NCBI GenBank assembly: GCA_017512725.1
Contig: JAFWEW010000031.1
Location: 62,001-126,000 of the forward strand
Reading direction: 5' to 3'
DNA: 64,000 nt
From: Solobacterium sp.
Lineage (GTDB): Bacteria > Bacillota_I > Bacilli_A > Erysipelotrichales > Erysipelotrichaceae
The position numbers and the translations under genes were made by a program. Position 1 is the first letter of the stretch; each line of letters opens with the position of its first letter. This document shows positions 44,960 to 54,304 of the stretch, one piece after another. The notes beneath the pieces were generated by a model. It saw only the letters and a program-made list of their open reading frames with translations. It was not told the DNA's origin and searched no databases.

Positions 44960-45781
44960 ATGAGCTATTTTGAACTGCGCAATGGCGAAAAACTGTATTA
45001 CGAAGATACCGGAAAAGGAGAACAGACCATCATCCTGATGCATGGCTGGACCAGCACGCATGAAGTATTCTCTCCCTGTATTCCGGAAATCAGCCAGAAA
45101 GCCAGATGCATTGCCTATGACCACAGAGGGCACGGAAAGAGCAAAGATGCGAATCATGACCATGTGACCATGGATACCCTCGCATCCGATCTGAATGAAC
45201 TGATTCAGGGACTTGGTCTGAAGGATGTCACACTGCTTGGCTGGTCCATGGGAGCCGGCGTTGCCATGAACTACATGTCGGTCTACGGATGCGATGCACT
45301 GTGTAGGGTGATACTTTGCGATATGACGCCGAAACAGCTGAATGATGAGACCTGGCACCTTGGACTGTATCAGGGGAAATATACCGAAGAGGACAGGAAA
45401 TTGGATGCAGGAAAAGATTTCTTCTCGGCATACAAAACGTTTGCGATCGGCGCCGTTCCAAAACTTGCAAAAATCCCTGGCTTCCTTCTGAAACGACCGC
45501 TGAAGAAAATCCTCGCAGAGTGCGATGAGAAAACCCTGAAGAGTCTTTCGGCATCCATGAAGGAGAAAGACTATCGGGAAAGTGTAGAACGGATTACGGT
45601 ACCGGTGACTTATTTCTATGCCGTGCCCGGTTCCCTGTTTTCACCAGAGCTGGCAGACTGGTACAGGGAACATGTACATACCGCATATGAAGCGGTGCCG
45701 TTTGAGAACAGCACCCATATGCTGATCAAGGATCATCCGGAACAGTTTGCGAAGGAAGTCATTAAGGTTCTCGAACAGTAA
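44960..45781 (+). CDS. Alpha/beta hydrolase
   Basis: 273 residues of the alpha/beta hydrolase fold. LMHGWTSTHEVF forms the oxyanion region, GWSMG (near 96-100) carries the nucleophile Ser, and ENSTHMLIKDHPE near 252 carries the His. The acid is probably in the region near 220-235. It is cytoplasmic with no signal peptide. Likely an esterase, peptidase or C-C hydrolase; substrate unknown. It begins a plus-strand run of five genes. Confidence 0.9.
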   Translation: MSYFELRNGEKLYYEDTGKGEQTIILMHGWTSTHEVFSPCIPEISQKARCIAYDHRGHGKSKDANHDHVTMDTLASDLNELIQGLGLKDVTLLGWSMGAGVAMNYMSVYGCDALCRVILCDMTPKQLNDETWHLGLYQGKYTEEDRKLDAGKDFFSAYKTFAIGAVPKLAKIPGFLLKRPLKKILAECDEKTLKSLSASMKEKDYRESVERITVPVTYFYAVPGSLFSPELADWYREHVHTAYEAVPFENSTHMLIKDHPEQFAKEVIKVLEQ

Positions 45782-45843
45782 AACCCAGAAGATGTACGGA
45801 AACCGGAAACGGTTTGAAACGAAGGATAAAAGGAATGTGAACT

Positions 45844-46776
45844 ATGAAATGGAAACTGTGGAATGTGAGCCGACTGGTGACAGCGGCACTTGCGGCTGGG
45901 ATCCTGCTTGCGGGATGTTCTGAGAAAAAAGAAGAGGAAAAGACGGCAGAGGAGAAAAACGAAACGATGAAAGTTCTGGTAGATACGGTAAAGACAGATG
46001 AATTCACAATGGATTACTGCCGGTTCGGGAATGGTGAAAAGGTTCTTGTGGCAATACCCGGGCTGAGTGTTCAGAGTATTATGCCGTCTGCAGAAGCGAT
46101 CGCAGACGCTTATAAAGCAATGACGGATGATTATACGCTTTACTTCTTTGACCGGAGAAAGAATCACCCGGATCCCTATACGATAGAAGATATGGCTCGT
46201 GATACTGCGGCGGCCGTACGTGAACTTGGAATTGAACAGGCAGACTTCCTGGGGGCATCTCAGGGCGGCATGATCGCACAGGAAATCGCAATCCATAATC
46301 CGGAACTTGTTCATAAGCTGATTCTTGGTTCTTCGTCCGCCTGTGTCGGAGAAGAACAGTACAAGACGCTGAACGAATGGGTTGAACTTGCAAAGGCGAA
46401 TGACGCATTGAACCTGTATCTGGCATTTGGAGAAGCAGTCTATCCGCCGGAAGTATTTGAGAATTCAAAAGAAATGCTGGCAGATGCGGCCGGGACGGTT
46501 ACCGAAGAAGAACTGGCCAGTTTCGTTGTTATTGCCGAAGCCACAAAAGGGTTTGATGTTTCGGATCAGCTTGATACGATTACCTGCCCGGTTCTGATCC
46601 TTGGATCGGAAGATGACCGGGTCCTTGGGGCAGAGGCATCGCGAAAGCTGGCAGAAGGGCTGAAAAACAGTTCTCATTGCGAACTGTACATGTATGACGG
46701 GTATGGTCATGCGGCCTATGATCTGGCGCCGGATTACAAGGAGCGCATGCTGAAATTCCTCCTTGCGGAAGAATAA
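45844..46776 (+). CDS. Lipoprotein alpha/beta hydrolase
   Basis: 310 residues. N-terminal signal peptide with lipobox LAGC near residue 23 and a charged linker, so the enzyme is anchored outside the membrane. Nucleophile in GASQGG (near 139-144), acid in LGSEDDRV, His in YDGYGHAAYD. It is a second hydrolase right after the first, probably in the same transcript but on the other side of the membrane. Confidence 0.88.
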   Translation: MKWKLWNVSRLVTAALAAGILLAGCSEKKEEEKTAEEKNETMKVLVDTVKTDEFTMDYCRFGNGEKVLVAIPGLSVQSIMPSAEAIADAYKAMTDDYTLYFFDRRKNHPDPYTIEDMARDTAAAVRELGIEQADFLGASQGGMIAQEIAIHNPELVHKLILGSSSACVGEEQYKTLNEWVELAKANDALNLYLAFGEAVYPPEVFENSKEMLADAAGTVTEEELASFVVIAEATKGFDVSDQLDTITCPVLILGSEDDRVLGAEASRKLAEGLKNSSHCELYMYDGYGHAAYDLAPDYKERMLKFLLAEE

Positions 46777-46779
46777 GCA

Positions 46780-47496
46780 ATGAAATTCATTGTGTTTGTA
46801 TTAACCGCACTGCTTGCCGGATTCATTCAGGGAATCGCAGGCTTTGGAAGCGGACCGATTCAGATGATGACGTATCCACTGTTCTGGGCATTGCCGGCAG
46901 CGGCAGCGATTTCCGTCAGTGTTTCGGTTCCTTTGAATCTGGATATGATGATGACATATCGGCAGGAACTGCAGTGGAGGAAGGTATTGTTGCCGGCGAT
47001 TCCCTACATGGTGATCTGCTCGGCTGCCATAAGTCTGTCACAGCAGGCGGACCGGGCAGTGATGAAAAAGGTATTTGGTGTTTTCCTGATCCTGCTGGCG
47101 GTATATTATCTCTTCTTCCGGCAGGATCCGAAAACACCGATGAATCTTCCCAAAGCGATTGTCTACGTTGTGATCTCAGCGCTCTGTGATGCGTTTTTCG
47201 GAATCGGCGGACCGCTGATGGTCCTGTATTTTCTCAGTGAAACCTCTTCAACGAAAGAATATCTGGGTACCGTTGCGGCATTCTTTTTCATCAATGGTGT
47301 TTACAATACCGGTTATCGAATTTTCTGCGGAATACTGACTCTGGAACATCTCCCGTATATCGCTGTCGGTATCGTGGTCATACTTGCAGGAGTAACGATT
47401 GCCCACCGCCTGGTAGATAAACTGGATGAGCATCTCCTGAAACGAATCACTTATGTCATGATCGGTGTGACCGGAGTAATTAATCTGTTTTCATGA
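46780..47496 (+). CDS. TauE/SafE-family membrane transporter
   Basis: 238 residues, about seven to eight membrane helices. The N-terminal helix begins A-G-F-I-Q-G-I-A-G-F-G-S-G-P, the classic TauE/SafE motif; a second, DAFFGIGGPLMVLYFL, mirrors it. Family members export sulfite, sulfoacetate or other organic anions. It starts three bases after the preceding hydrolase stop, so the genes are coupled. Confidence 0.9.
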   Translation: MKFIVFVLTALLAGFIQGIAGFGSGPIQMMTYPLFWALPAAAAISVSVSVPLNLDMMMTYRQELQWRKVLLPAIPYMVICSAAISLSQQADRAVMKKVFGVFLILLAVYYLFFRQDPKTPMNLPKAIVYVVISALCDAFFGIGGPLMVLYFLSETSSTKEYLGTVAAFFFINGVYNTGYRIFCGILTLEHLPYIAVGIVVILAGVTIAHRLVDKLDEHLLKRITYVMIGVTGVINLFS

Positions 47497-47509
47497 AAAG
47501 AGAAATAGG

Positions 47510-48025
47510 ATGATAAAAAACGAACTGCAGATCCGCGAACTGATGCCGGAAGATGCGAAAGCAATTCTTGCGTTTACAAAAAGAGTCGGCGGAGAAACCG
47601 ATAATCTGACATTTGGCTCCAATGGGATTCCGATCTCGGAAGCGGCCGAACAAACCTTTCTTGCGGCAGTGCATGAGGATCCAAAATCCATCATGCTTGG
47701 TGTTTTCAGAGACAATGAACTGATCGCAGATGGAAGTATCCATTCTCTGCCGCGGAGAATGTCGCATCGTGCGGAATTTGGAATAACTGTGGTCCGGGAT
47801 GAATGGAACAAAGGAATCGGAAGTATTCTGATGGAAAAGCTGATTGGATTTGCGAAAGAGGCTGGAATTGAGATCATCAATCTGGAAGTCCGGGCGGATA
47901 ACCGAAACGCGATTCATCTCTACGAAAAATACGGGTTCCGTCATATCGGAACTTCACCTGCATATTTCAAAATCGGCGGAGAATACATCGATTTTGAAAT
48001 CATGTATCTTGATCTGAGAGGATGA
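47510..48025 (+). CDS. GNAT acetyltransferase
   Basis: 171 residues. WNKGIGSILMEKLIGFA is the acetyl-CoA loop, and LEVRADNRNAIHLYEKYGFRHIG is the usual GNAT beta5/alpha4 region. The substrate is unknown. Its stop overlaps or nearly touches the next gene, and it lies 13 bases after the TauE-like gene. Confidence 0.9.
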   Translation: MIKNELQIRELMPEDAKAILAFTKRVGGETDNLTFGSNGIPISEAAEQTFLAAVHEDPKSIMLGVFRDNELIADGSIHSLPRRMSHRAEFGITVVRDEWNKGIGSILMEKLIGFAKEAGIEIINLEVRADNRNAIHLYEKYGFRHIGTSPAYFKIGGEYIDFEIMYLDLRG

Positions 48026-48030
48026 AAACA

Positions 48031-49359
48031 ATGAGCCTGATAGGAACAATGCTGAAAACCCGAAACGGCGATAACTGGCCAAGGGAAAAACTGGAAGCAG
48101 TACAGCAGAAACGTCTCAGAAAACTTGTGGATTATGCTCGAGAAAACAGTCCGTATTATCAGGAGCGTTATGCAGATATCGGCACGGAATATACGCTGCG
48201 TGATCTGCATCCGGTGGCCAAGTCGGAGATGATGGCAAATTTTGATAATGTTCTGACCGACCGGCGTATCACGATGGAACGAATTGATGCGTTCACACAG
48301 GACCTCGATCATATCGGACGAAAGATCGATGATCACTATCTGATTTTCAAAACATCCGGATCGACCGGCAACCCGGCAGTGGTACTGTACGATCAGCAGA
48401 TGATCGATGTTTCATCAGCGGTAGCGGCATTCCGTACCTTTGCCCGCAAAGAAGATTTCCAAACGTTTATGAAACACGGAAAAAAGACAGCAGGGGTATT
48501 TGCGGATTACGGGTTCTATCTGGCCTGCGGAATGTCACGGTACCTGCAGCTGAAAATGCCGCATCAGAAAACCAAGATCACCGTGGATGTAAATGCGCCG
48601 GAATCCGAGATCATAAAACAGCTGAATGACTTTCAGCCTTCCATGCTGAGCGGCTATCCTTCCAATCTTGCGCTGCTGGCAGATTTTGAAGATCTGGATA
48701 TCCATCCGGATGTTGTTATTACAGGCGGAGAGCTTCTGACCGATGAAATACGTGAAAAGCTGACAAAGAAGTTCGGGTGTTATGTTCAGACCCATTACTC
48801 CTGTACGGAAGGCGGAGAGATCGCCTGTGAATGTGCAGAAAAGCATCTGCACATCAACGAAGACTGGGTCATTGTAGAACCGGTCGATCAGAATTATCAG
48901 CCGGTCCCGTTCAACGAGCAGTCGGACAAAGTTCTGATTACCAATCTGGCCAATTACATCCAGCCGTTTATCCGTTATGAATTAACAGACCGCATCATCG
49001 TCCATGATGAAAAATGCAGCTGCGGAAGAAACACGCGGTGGCTGGAGATTGAAGGGCGGACCGATGATATTCTTGAATTCTGTGACGGGGTAAGGATTGC
49101 GCCAATGTCCCTGTATAAAATTCTGGAGGAAGTAAAACCGATCCGAAGATTTCAGCTGGTCCAGCGATCAAAAGATGCGGTAGAGGTGAGAGTCCTTGCC
49201 GATCAGCCGGAAGCGGCATTTGAAGAAGCACGCAGAGATCTGGACGCATTTTTCCAAAGTAAGGGACTGAAGGTGAAAATCAACTTCTCAGGGATCCCTC
49301 CACAGGCAGATCCGGTCAGCGGCAAGTTCAAGCACATTTACAAAGAGTTTTCAGAGTAA
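48031..49359 (+). CDS. Phenylacetate-CoA ligase/F390 synthetase-like protein
   Basis: 442 residues of the AMP-forming adenylate superfamily. ENSPYYQERYADI at the start, the P-loop TSGSTGNPAVV near 114, and a C-terminal LEIEGRTDDILEF are as in coenzyme F390 synthetase/PaaK-like proteins. It likely adenylates a carboxylate; substrate unknown. AGAGG lies nine bases before this ATG; an ATG nine bases further upstream overlaps the GNAT stop but has no spacing for a ribosome site. Confidence 0.85.
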   Translation: MSLIGTMLKTRNGDNWPREKLEAVQQKRLRKLVDYARENSPYYQERYADIGTEYTLRDLHPVAKSEMMANFDNVLTDRRITMERIDAFTQDLDHIGRKIDDHYLIFKTSGSTGNPAVVLYDQQMIDVSSAVAAFRTFARKEDFQTFMKHGKKTAGVFADYGFYLACGMSRYLQLKMPHQKTKITVDVNAPESEIIKQLNDFQPSMLSGYPSNLALLADFEDLDIHPDVVITGGELLTDEIREKLTKKFGCYVQTHYSCTEGGEIACECAEKHLHINEDWVIVEPVDQNYQPVPFNEQSDKVLITNLANYIQPFIRYELTDRIIVHDEKCSCGRNTRWLEIEGRTDDILEFCDGVRIAPMSLYKILEEVKPIRRFQLVQRSKDAVEVRVLADQPEAAFEEARRDLDAFFQSKGLKVKINFSGIPPQADPVSGKFKHIYKEFSE

Positions 49360-49521
49360 GAAAATACCGTCTTTTTTCTCAGAACGAAATTGTTGGATCT
49401 ATTTTCTTTCCGCAGATTAAAGGCGGTTGCGATAAAATCATCGATAGACATAGCTATTGTCTGATCCTCCTTGTCTGGTGTTCACCTGTAGCAAGATGAA
49501 TATCGGCATGGAGGTTTTTTC

Positions 49522-49587
49522 ATGAAGCGAGACAACCCACAGGAATTATTGGAGCTTCCCTCAGGCGATAATAGTGGGGCATTATAA
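49522..49587 (+). CDS. 21-codon leader ORF coupled to the MFS gene
   Basis: ATG behind GGAGG opens a 21-codon frame (MKRDNPQELLELPSGDNSGAL) whose TAA overlaps the start ATG of the MFS gene (TAATG). The MFS gene has no good ribosome-binding site of its own, so its translation probably depends on this ORF. Upstream, CCTCC near 49465 could pair with this GGAGG, hinting at a translational-attenuation leader. The peptide itself has no known family. Confidence 0.5.
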   Translation: MKRDNPQELLELPSGDNSGAL

Positions 49588-50852
49588 TGAATAAGATGAT
49601 GAAACTGTTTGATCAGTACCGCGGATTACGAAAAGAAATCTATATTCTCTTTTTTGGCCGGGTCGTTACCAACCTCGGCAGTATGATCTGGCCGGTCATG
49701 ACAATGATCCTCAGCCAGAAGCTGGGTCTTTCTGCTGCTGAAATATCGTATTTCTTTGTCGGAGCTTCTTTGATTATTCTGCCGGCAAATATCATCGGCG
49801 GAAAGCTTGCGGACCGGTATAACAAAAAGTGGGTAATCGTAGCCTGTGACACCGTAAGCATTTTCTGTTTCTTTGTCAGTGCAGCGGTACCGCTTGGACT
49901 TGGAACCATCTTCCTCTTTGTGCTTGCGGGAGCCCTGCAAAGCGTCGAATATCCTTCCTATGAAGCACTGTTTGCGGATCTTTCAACAACCAACGACCGG
50001 GACCGTGCCTTCTCACTGGAATATCTTGGCGGTAATCTCGGCCTGATCCTCTCCCCGACCATCGCGGGGCTTCTGTTTCAGAATTATCTGTGGCTCAGCT
50101 TTCTGATCAGCGGGATTTCCATTGCCTGCTCAACAATACTGATTGCAGTATTCATAAAAGACATTACCCCGGTAGAAGATACGGGCGAAAAAGCGGTCTA
50201 TCAGGAGAAAAAAGATGATGTGAGTGTTCTCGGAGTCCTCCGGGAAAATCCGCTGCTGTTGCTGTTTCTTGTGTGCGGAGCACTATACAATGCGGCCTAC
50301 ATGCAGTACACCTACATCATGCCGCTGGATATGGCTTCCGTTCATGGAGAGAACGGAGCGTTTCTGTTTGGAACGGTCACCAGCCTCAACTGCATAACCG
50401 TTGTGCTTTTTACACCCATTATTACGAAGGTATTCTCGAACATGAGAGATGCCGGAAAAATGATTACCGGAAGGATCCTCATCTTTGCGGGATATCTGGT
50501 ATTTCTGCTGTTTCTGGGATTTGTACCATCTTACTATCTGGCTATGCTCATCTTTACCTGGGGCGAGATCTTTTCCGCAATCTCAGAAGGACCGTATGTA
50601 TCTGTCCGGATACCTGCAAGTCATCGGGGAAGAGTAAATGGAATCATGAGCGTTGTTTACACCATATTTTTGATTCTGGTTGAACTGTCTGTTGGTCAGA
50701 TCTATGACCGCGCCGGATCGCACTGGACATGGGTGTTCATAATGACGGTCGTACTGATTTCGATCCTGCTGGCAGTTCTGCTGAAGACGAAAGATCGTAA
50801 AGCATATCCGAAACTGTATGAAGAAGGAAAGGAGAATTTCGAAGACGCATGA
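49587..50852 (+). CDS. MFS transporter (probable drug or metabolite exporter)
   Basis: 421 residues with 12 predicted membrane helices and the MFS loop GGKLADRYNKKWV between helices 2 and 3. The layout is like the drug:H+ antiporter type. It may export toxins or peptides; substrate unknown. The short ORF upstream is coupled to it; the stop overlaps the next gene by 4 bases (ATGA). Confidence 0.9.
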   Translation: MNKMMKLFDQYRGLRKEIYILFFGRVVTNLGSMIWPVMTMILSQKLGLSAAEISYFFVGASLIILPANIIGGKLADRYNKKWVIVACDTVSIFCFFVSAAVPLGLGTIFLFVLAGALQSVEYPSYEALFADLSTTNDRDRAFSLEYLGGNLGLILSPTIAGLLFQNYLWLSFLISGISIACSTILIAVFIKDITPVEDTGEKAVYQEKKDDVSVLGVLRENPLLLLFLVCGALYNAAYMQYTYIMPLDMASVHGENGAFLFGTVTSLNCITVVLFTPIITKVFSNMRDAGKMITGRILIFAGYLVFLLFLGFVPSYYLAMLIFTWGEIFSAISEGPYVSVRIPASHRGRVNGIMSVVYTIFLILVELSVGQIYDRAGSHWTWVFIMTVVLISILLAVLLKTKDRKAYPKLYEEGKENFEDA

Positions 50853-51301
50853 AAACAGCCATCATCTACTACTCCAGACATCATGGAAATACAAAAAAAG
50901 TACTGGATGCTATAACGAAAGCGGATCAGACGGTAACGCTGATTGACGTAACGGAAGTATCTGACGCAGACCTGTCCGGCTATGACTGTATCGGGCTGGC
51001 ATCCGGAATCTACTACAATAATTTTGCCAGACAGATCCTGTCCTTTGCGGAGGAACACCTGCCGGAAAACAAAGCAGTTTTCTTCCTGTATACACATGGA
51101 GCACCGGCAGGAAAGTTTCTGCATGGGATCCGTTCCGTCACAGAGAAGAAACACTGCAGGGAGCTTGGCGAATATGGATGCCTTGGATTCGATACGTTCG
51201 GCCCGTTCAAACTGGTGGGCGGAATTGCCAAAGGCCATCCCGATGCGGATGAGATCAATGCCGCAGTGGACTTTTACCGGATGATCCAGAACAGTCTGTA
51301 G
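50849..51301 (+). CDS. Flavodoxin-family protein
   Basis: 150 residues. TAIIYYSRHHGNTKKVL is the FMN-phosphate loop of flavodoxins. Y-D-C-I-G-L-A-S-G-I and F-L-Y-T-H-G-A-P provide the other FMN-contacting turns. It should carry electrons to an unknown partner. It overlaps the MFS gene by 4 bases, so the two are translated together. Confidence 0.9.
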   Translation: MKTAIIYYSRHHGNTKKVLDAITKADQTVTLIDVTEVSDADLSGYDCIGLASGIYYNNFARQILSFAEEHLPENKAVFFLYTHGAPAGKFLHGIRSVTEKKHCRELGEYGCLGFDTFGPFKLVGGIAKGHPDADEINAAVDFYRMIQNSL

Positions 51302-51333
51302 ATTGGTAAGGTGCAGGTAAGGAGAATAACCAA

Positions 51334-51822
51334 ATGGAGAACTATCGTTTTTTGGAACTGGTGCAGCAGGAAAAAGGCTTTGAATTCTATCAGGCTTTTC
51401 GCGATGAAGTTGACTGGATCATAGGCGGCAAGGAGGATACCTGCTGGTTCGTAATCATGAAGGATCAGTCGGTAAAGGAAATGTACATCGGAACGCTGAA
51501 AGACGGTGTATGGACAGACCGCATGATCAAGGGAAAGGGCAAGAAGAAAACAATCACAGAAATGCCCTCAGAGAGCACCATCCGGCGCGTTGAGGAACGG
51601 GCATACTTCATGCAGGATGCCGATTGGGTATCCGGCAGGAAACCAAAGCTGGTTGAGGACAGCCATCCGCATTATCACTATGTCTACGGGCTTGGTGACA
51701 AGGCACTGGATGTATCGGAAGCGTATGGGGTCAGTATCGGATACAACGATCTGAAAGAACCTTCAGATGCCTTTCATCTGAGATATCTCTATACCGGGGA
51801 AGCAGTGGGTCTGCCGGAATGA
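51334..51822 (+). CDS. Hypothetical cytoplasmic protein
   Basis: 162 residues without signal or membrane segment. Polar and aromatic-rich, with a stretch of basic residues (KGKGKKKTI near 68) and a His/Tyr patch HPHYHYVYG near 110. No family is recognised. AAGGAG upstream of the ATG supports the start. It belongs to the MFS-flavodoxin transcript. Confidence 0.6.
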   Translation: MENYRFLELVQQEKGFEFYQAFRDEVDWIIGGKEDTCWFVIMKDQSVKEMYIGTLKDGVWTDRMIKGKGKKKTITEMPSESTIRRVEERAYFMQDADWVSGRKPKLVEDSHPHYHYVYGLGDKALDVSEAYGVSIGYNDLKEPSDAFHLRYLYTGEAVGLPE

Positions 51823-51830
51823 GGAATGAT

Positions 51831-52268
51831 ATGGAAAAAACAATGAAACGAATCACAGCGAATGCAGGGATTCTTCTGCTTGCGCTTTCGATGATAATGC
51901 TCGCTGCGTGTGGAAAATCGGAATTCGGAGTGACGGAAAACTCGGAAAAACGGATGGTGATCACTGCGGAAAACGCCGCAAAGGATGCCTTCTTTATGGC
52001 TGGATCGCTTTGTGCAGAAGATGGAGAAATGATTGTAATCGCTTCTGGTATTACACGCGGTGAGATCAGAGTTGAAATCGTCCCGGCATCCGGTCAACAG
52101 AGTGATGATGCACTTCCCGATATGAATGGAGAAGCAGTGATTACCGCAAACATCGGAAGCAGCGACGGCATCTCCGGTACCGTTCCTGCCGGTACCTATT
52201 ACGTTCGGGCAGCGGTTCTTGAAAAAGCCACCGGTACGGTAACCATCGAAGCAGTGCCAGGGGAATAA
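51831..52268 (+). CDS. Small lipoprotein
   Basis: 145 residues. Signal peptide with lipobox LAAC near residue 24, then a beta-rich domain. The start behind GAGGA at 51821 is chosen; the ATG at 51819, four codons earlier, overlaps the previous stop (ATGA). The mature part has no enzyme motif. A strong terminator follows, so it ends the transcript. Confidence 0.7.
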   Translation: MEKTMKRITANAGILLLALSMIMLAACGKSEFGVTENSEKRMVITAENAAKDAFFMAGSLCAEDGEMIVIASGITRGEIRVEIVPASGQQSDDALPDMNGEAVITANIGSSDGISGTVPAGTYYVRAAVLEKATGTVTIEAVPGE

Positions 52269-52293
52269 GACGGATCACGACGACAGGGACAGA

Positions 52294-52322
52294 AAAAGCT
52301 CAGCGTTCAGTGCTGAGCTTTT
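52294..52322. terminator. Bidirectional intrinsic terminator
   Basis: AAAAGCTCAGC / GCTGAGCTTTT, 11-bp stem with a 7-base loop and T tracts both ways. It separates the lipoprotein gene from the convergent zinc-ribbon gene. Confidence 0.85.
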
Positions 52323-52359
52323 GTGAAGATAATAATCTGTTTATATTAATGATTGATTC

Positions 52360-53115
52360 TTACTGCATCGGAATCTGGCCGTTGCTCTGATAGGAATCAA
52401 AAGCCTTCTGGGCTTTCGAGGTCGTTGTGAACAGCACAACTCCAAGAATCAGGATCAGCCATCCGCTGAGTGTACCGTTATAGACAAGCGATAACACCAT
52501 GGACAGAATCGCATATGCCAGAACTGCGATTGCACACTTATTGGAATAAGACTTCGAAAACCAGTAACCAAGTCCTGCAAGAATAATCGCATCCAGCGGA
52601 AGCGTTCCGTTGAGCAGTGCGAAAACCAGATTGATTGCCGCAAATACATAAAGGATGATGCCGCTGGTCTTCAAGGTCTTCTGGGTTTTCTCATCACAGA
52701 AGCGCTGAACAAATTCCTTCAGATTGGAAGGTGCAGCTTCGAATGTCGGGTTGATACCAGGTGTGGGCTGCGCATAAGTCGGGCCGGACATCGGACGTAC
52801 TTCTTCCTGAACCGGCATCGGCTGAGGAGCAGGCTGAATCGGAACCTGAGCAGCAATCGTTTGCGGTGCAGGGAATTCCGGAGAAGCAGCAGGCTGTGCT
52901 GCCGGCTCAATCAATTGAAGGGATGCACCGCAGTTCTTGCAGAACAGTTCATCTCCTGTCCGCGGAGTTCCGCATTGCATGCAGACATTCGCAAGTTTTG
53001 CTGGAGCAGGTTCATTCACCGCTGCCGGTGCAGGCGCTGGTTCCAGTTTGGCTCCGCACGCTGTGCAGAACTGTGAATCATCATTCAGTGTTGCGCCGCA
53101 GTTAGGACAAATCAT
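52360..53115 (-). CDS. Zinc-ribbon membrane protein
   Basis: 251 residues. Two zinc ribbons at the N-terminus: CPNCG...CTACG and CMQCG...CKNCG. A Pro/Ala/Gln-rich linker follows to about 120, then a helix and three or four membrane helices (about 150-245). Zinc-ribbon plus membrane proteins are common stress or envelope proteins of Firmicutes. The start has GGAGG before ATGATTTG; ten extra residues upstream in frame lack a site. Function unknown. Confidence 0.8.
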   Translation of the reverse strand: MICPNCGATLNDDSQFCTACGAKLEPAPAPAAVNEPAPAKLANVCMQCGTPRTGDELFCKNCGASLQLIEPAAQPAASPEFPAPQTIAAQVPIQPAPQPMPVQEEVRPMSGPTYAQPTPGINPTFEAAPSNLKEFVQRFCDEKTQKTLKTSGIILYVFAAINLVFALLNGTLPLDAIILAGLGYWFSKSYSNKCAIAVLAYAILSMVLSLVYNGTLSGWLILILGVVLFTTTSKAQKAFDSYQSNGQIPMQ

Positions 53116-53300
53116 AGTTATTTCACCTCCGTGCTGATCATGCACAGAATTATCTTACCATTGAACAGATCATCCTGTGTGTGCAGAAACGGTAATATAG
53201 GAAATTAAGATATCCGGTATCGGGACGAAATATCGAAGGAACCGTCTGAAATGATTCACAAAATCTTATTATTAAAAGAGGGATAATAGAGCAGAAACCT

Positions 53301-54293
53301 ATGATCACAAAACTTTTTATTATACTTGCTGTAATCGCTGTGACTGGCGTGGCTGAGATACTGATCCAGTTTGCCTGGATGATCCGCCAGAACAAAACTG
53401 CTAATAACGTTATGCTTGGAAAAAACCGGTTCGAGGCATTGGGACATCAGGATACAGCGGTTGTACATCCGGTGTACTCCGAAGAAGAAATTGCGGCGGA
53501 TCCGGGCAAATCGACGGTAAAACTATATTATTTTCCGGGTCTGAAAGAGAAAAAGAACCGGTTTGTCGTTATATGCCCGGGCGGGGCTTATGCCGTATGT
53601 GGTTTGAAAACAGAGGGATTCCCATCTGCCGCCCGGCTGAATGAACTGGGTTATATCGCATTTGTACTGGAATACCGCACCGGGAAAAACGGAGGCGGTT
53701 TTGCCGCAATGGATGATCTTGCGGCAGCACTCCGTTACATCAAAGCCCATGCAGAATCCTTTCATGTATCAGCGGATGATTATGCACTGCTTGGTTTTTC
53801 TGCAGGAGGGAACCTGGCTGGTCTCTTTGGTACAGAACAATATGGCTGGGCACGTTATGAGGGAATCCATAAACCTTCCATCCTGTTTCTTTGTTATCCT
53901 TGGTGCAATCTGAATATCCGAAGCATACTTCCGGTAAGAAGCTTCATGTACATTCTGCTGAATGCGATTGGCCACAGATTCCTGATTGGAAAGCATGCGA
54001 CTGCGGAAGAAAAGAAACGGATGCGTATTCCGTGGCAGGTGACGGACAGCTATCCGCCCTGTTACATCATTCATGGAACAAAGGATATCTTTGTTCCGGC
54101 AAAAACACATTCGGAGCAGCTGGCTTCCGCATTGGAGAAAAATGGGGTTAAATACCATTATGAGAAGGCGGAAGGGCTGACACACTGTTACGGCATTGGT
54201 GATGGCACAACCGCTGAAGGCTGGCTTGCCCGTGCAGCTGCGTTCTGGGAGAGCGAATCTTCGGACCGGCAGACAAGCGGAATATCGTCATGA
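53301..54293 (+). CDS. Membrane-anchored alpha/beta hydrolase (acetylesterase-like)
   Basis: 330 residues. An N-terminal membrane helix (5-28) precedes an alpha/beta hydrolase of the BD-FAE/esterase type. CPGGAYAVCG provides the oxyanion hole, GFSAGG (near 166) the nucleophile Ser, HGTKDIFVP the acid, and LTHCYGIG the His. The domain probably faces outward and may deacetylate or cut surface esters. It has a four-base overlap option with the next gene. Confidence 0.87.
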   Translation: MITKLFIILAVIAVTGVAEILIQFAWMIRQNKTANNVMLGKNRFEALGHQDTAVVHPVYSEEEIAADPGKSTVKLYYFPGLKEKKNRFVVICPGGAYAVCGLKTEGFPSAARLNELGYIAFVLEYRTGKNGGGFAAMDDLAAALRYIKAHAESFHVSADDYALLGFSAGGNLAGLFGTEQYGWARYEGIHKPSILFLCYPWCNLNIRSILPVRSFMYILLNAIGHRFLIGKHATAEEKKRMRIPWQVTDSYPPCYIIHGTKDIFVPAKTHSEQLASALEKNGVKYHYEKAEGLTHCYGIGDGTTAEGWLARAAAFWESESSDRQTSGISS

Positions 54294-54304
54294 AGGAGAG
54301 CACA

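Noticed and set aside
53116-53300. Hidden gene in the divergent gap before the membrane esterase
   Set aside because: The stretch is A/T rich with stop codons in all useful frames; only promoter-like sequence is expected.
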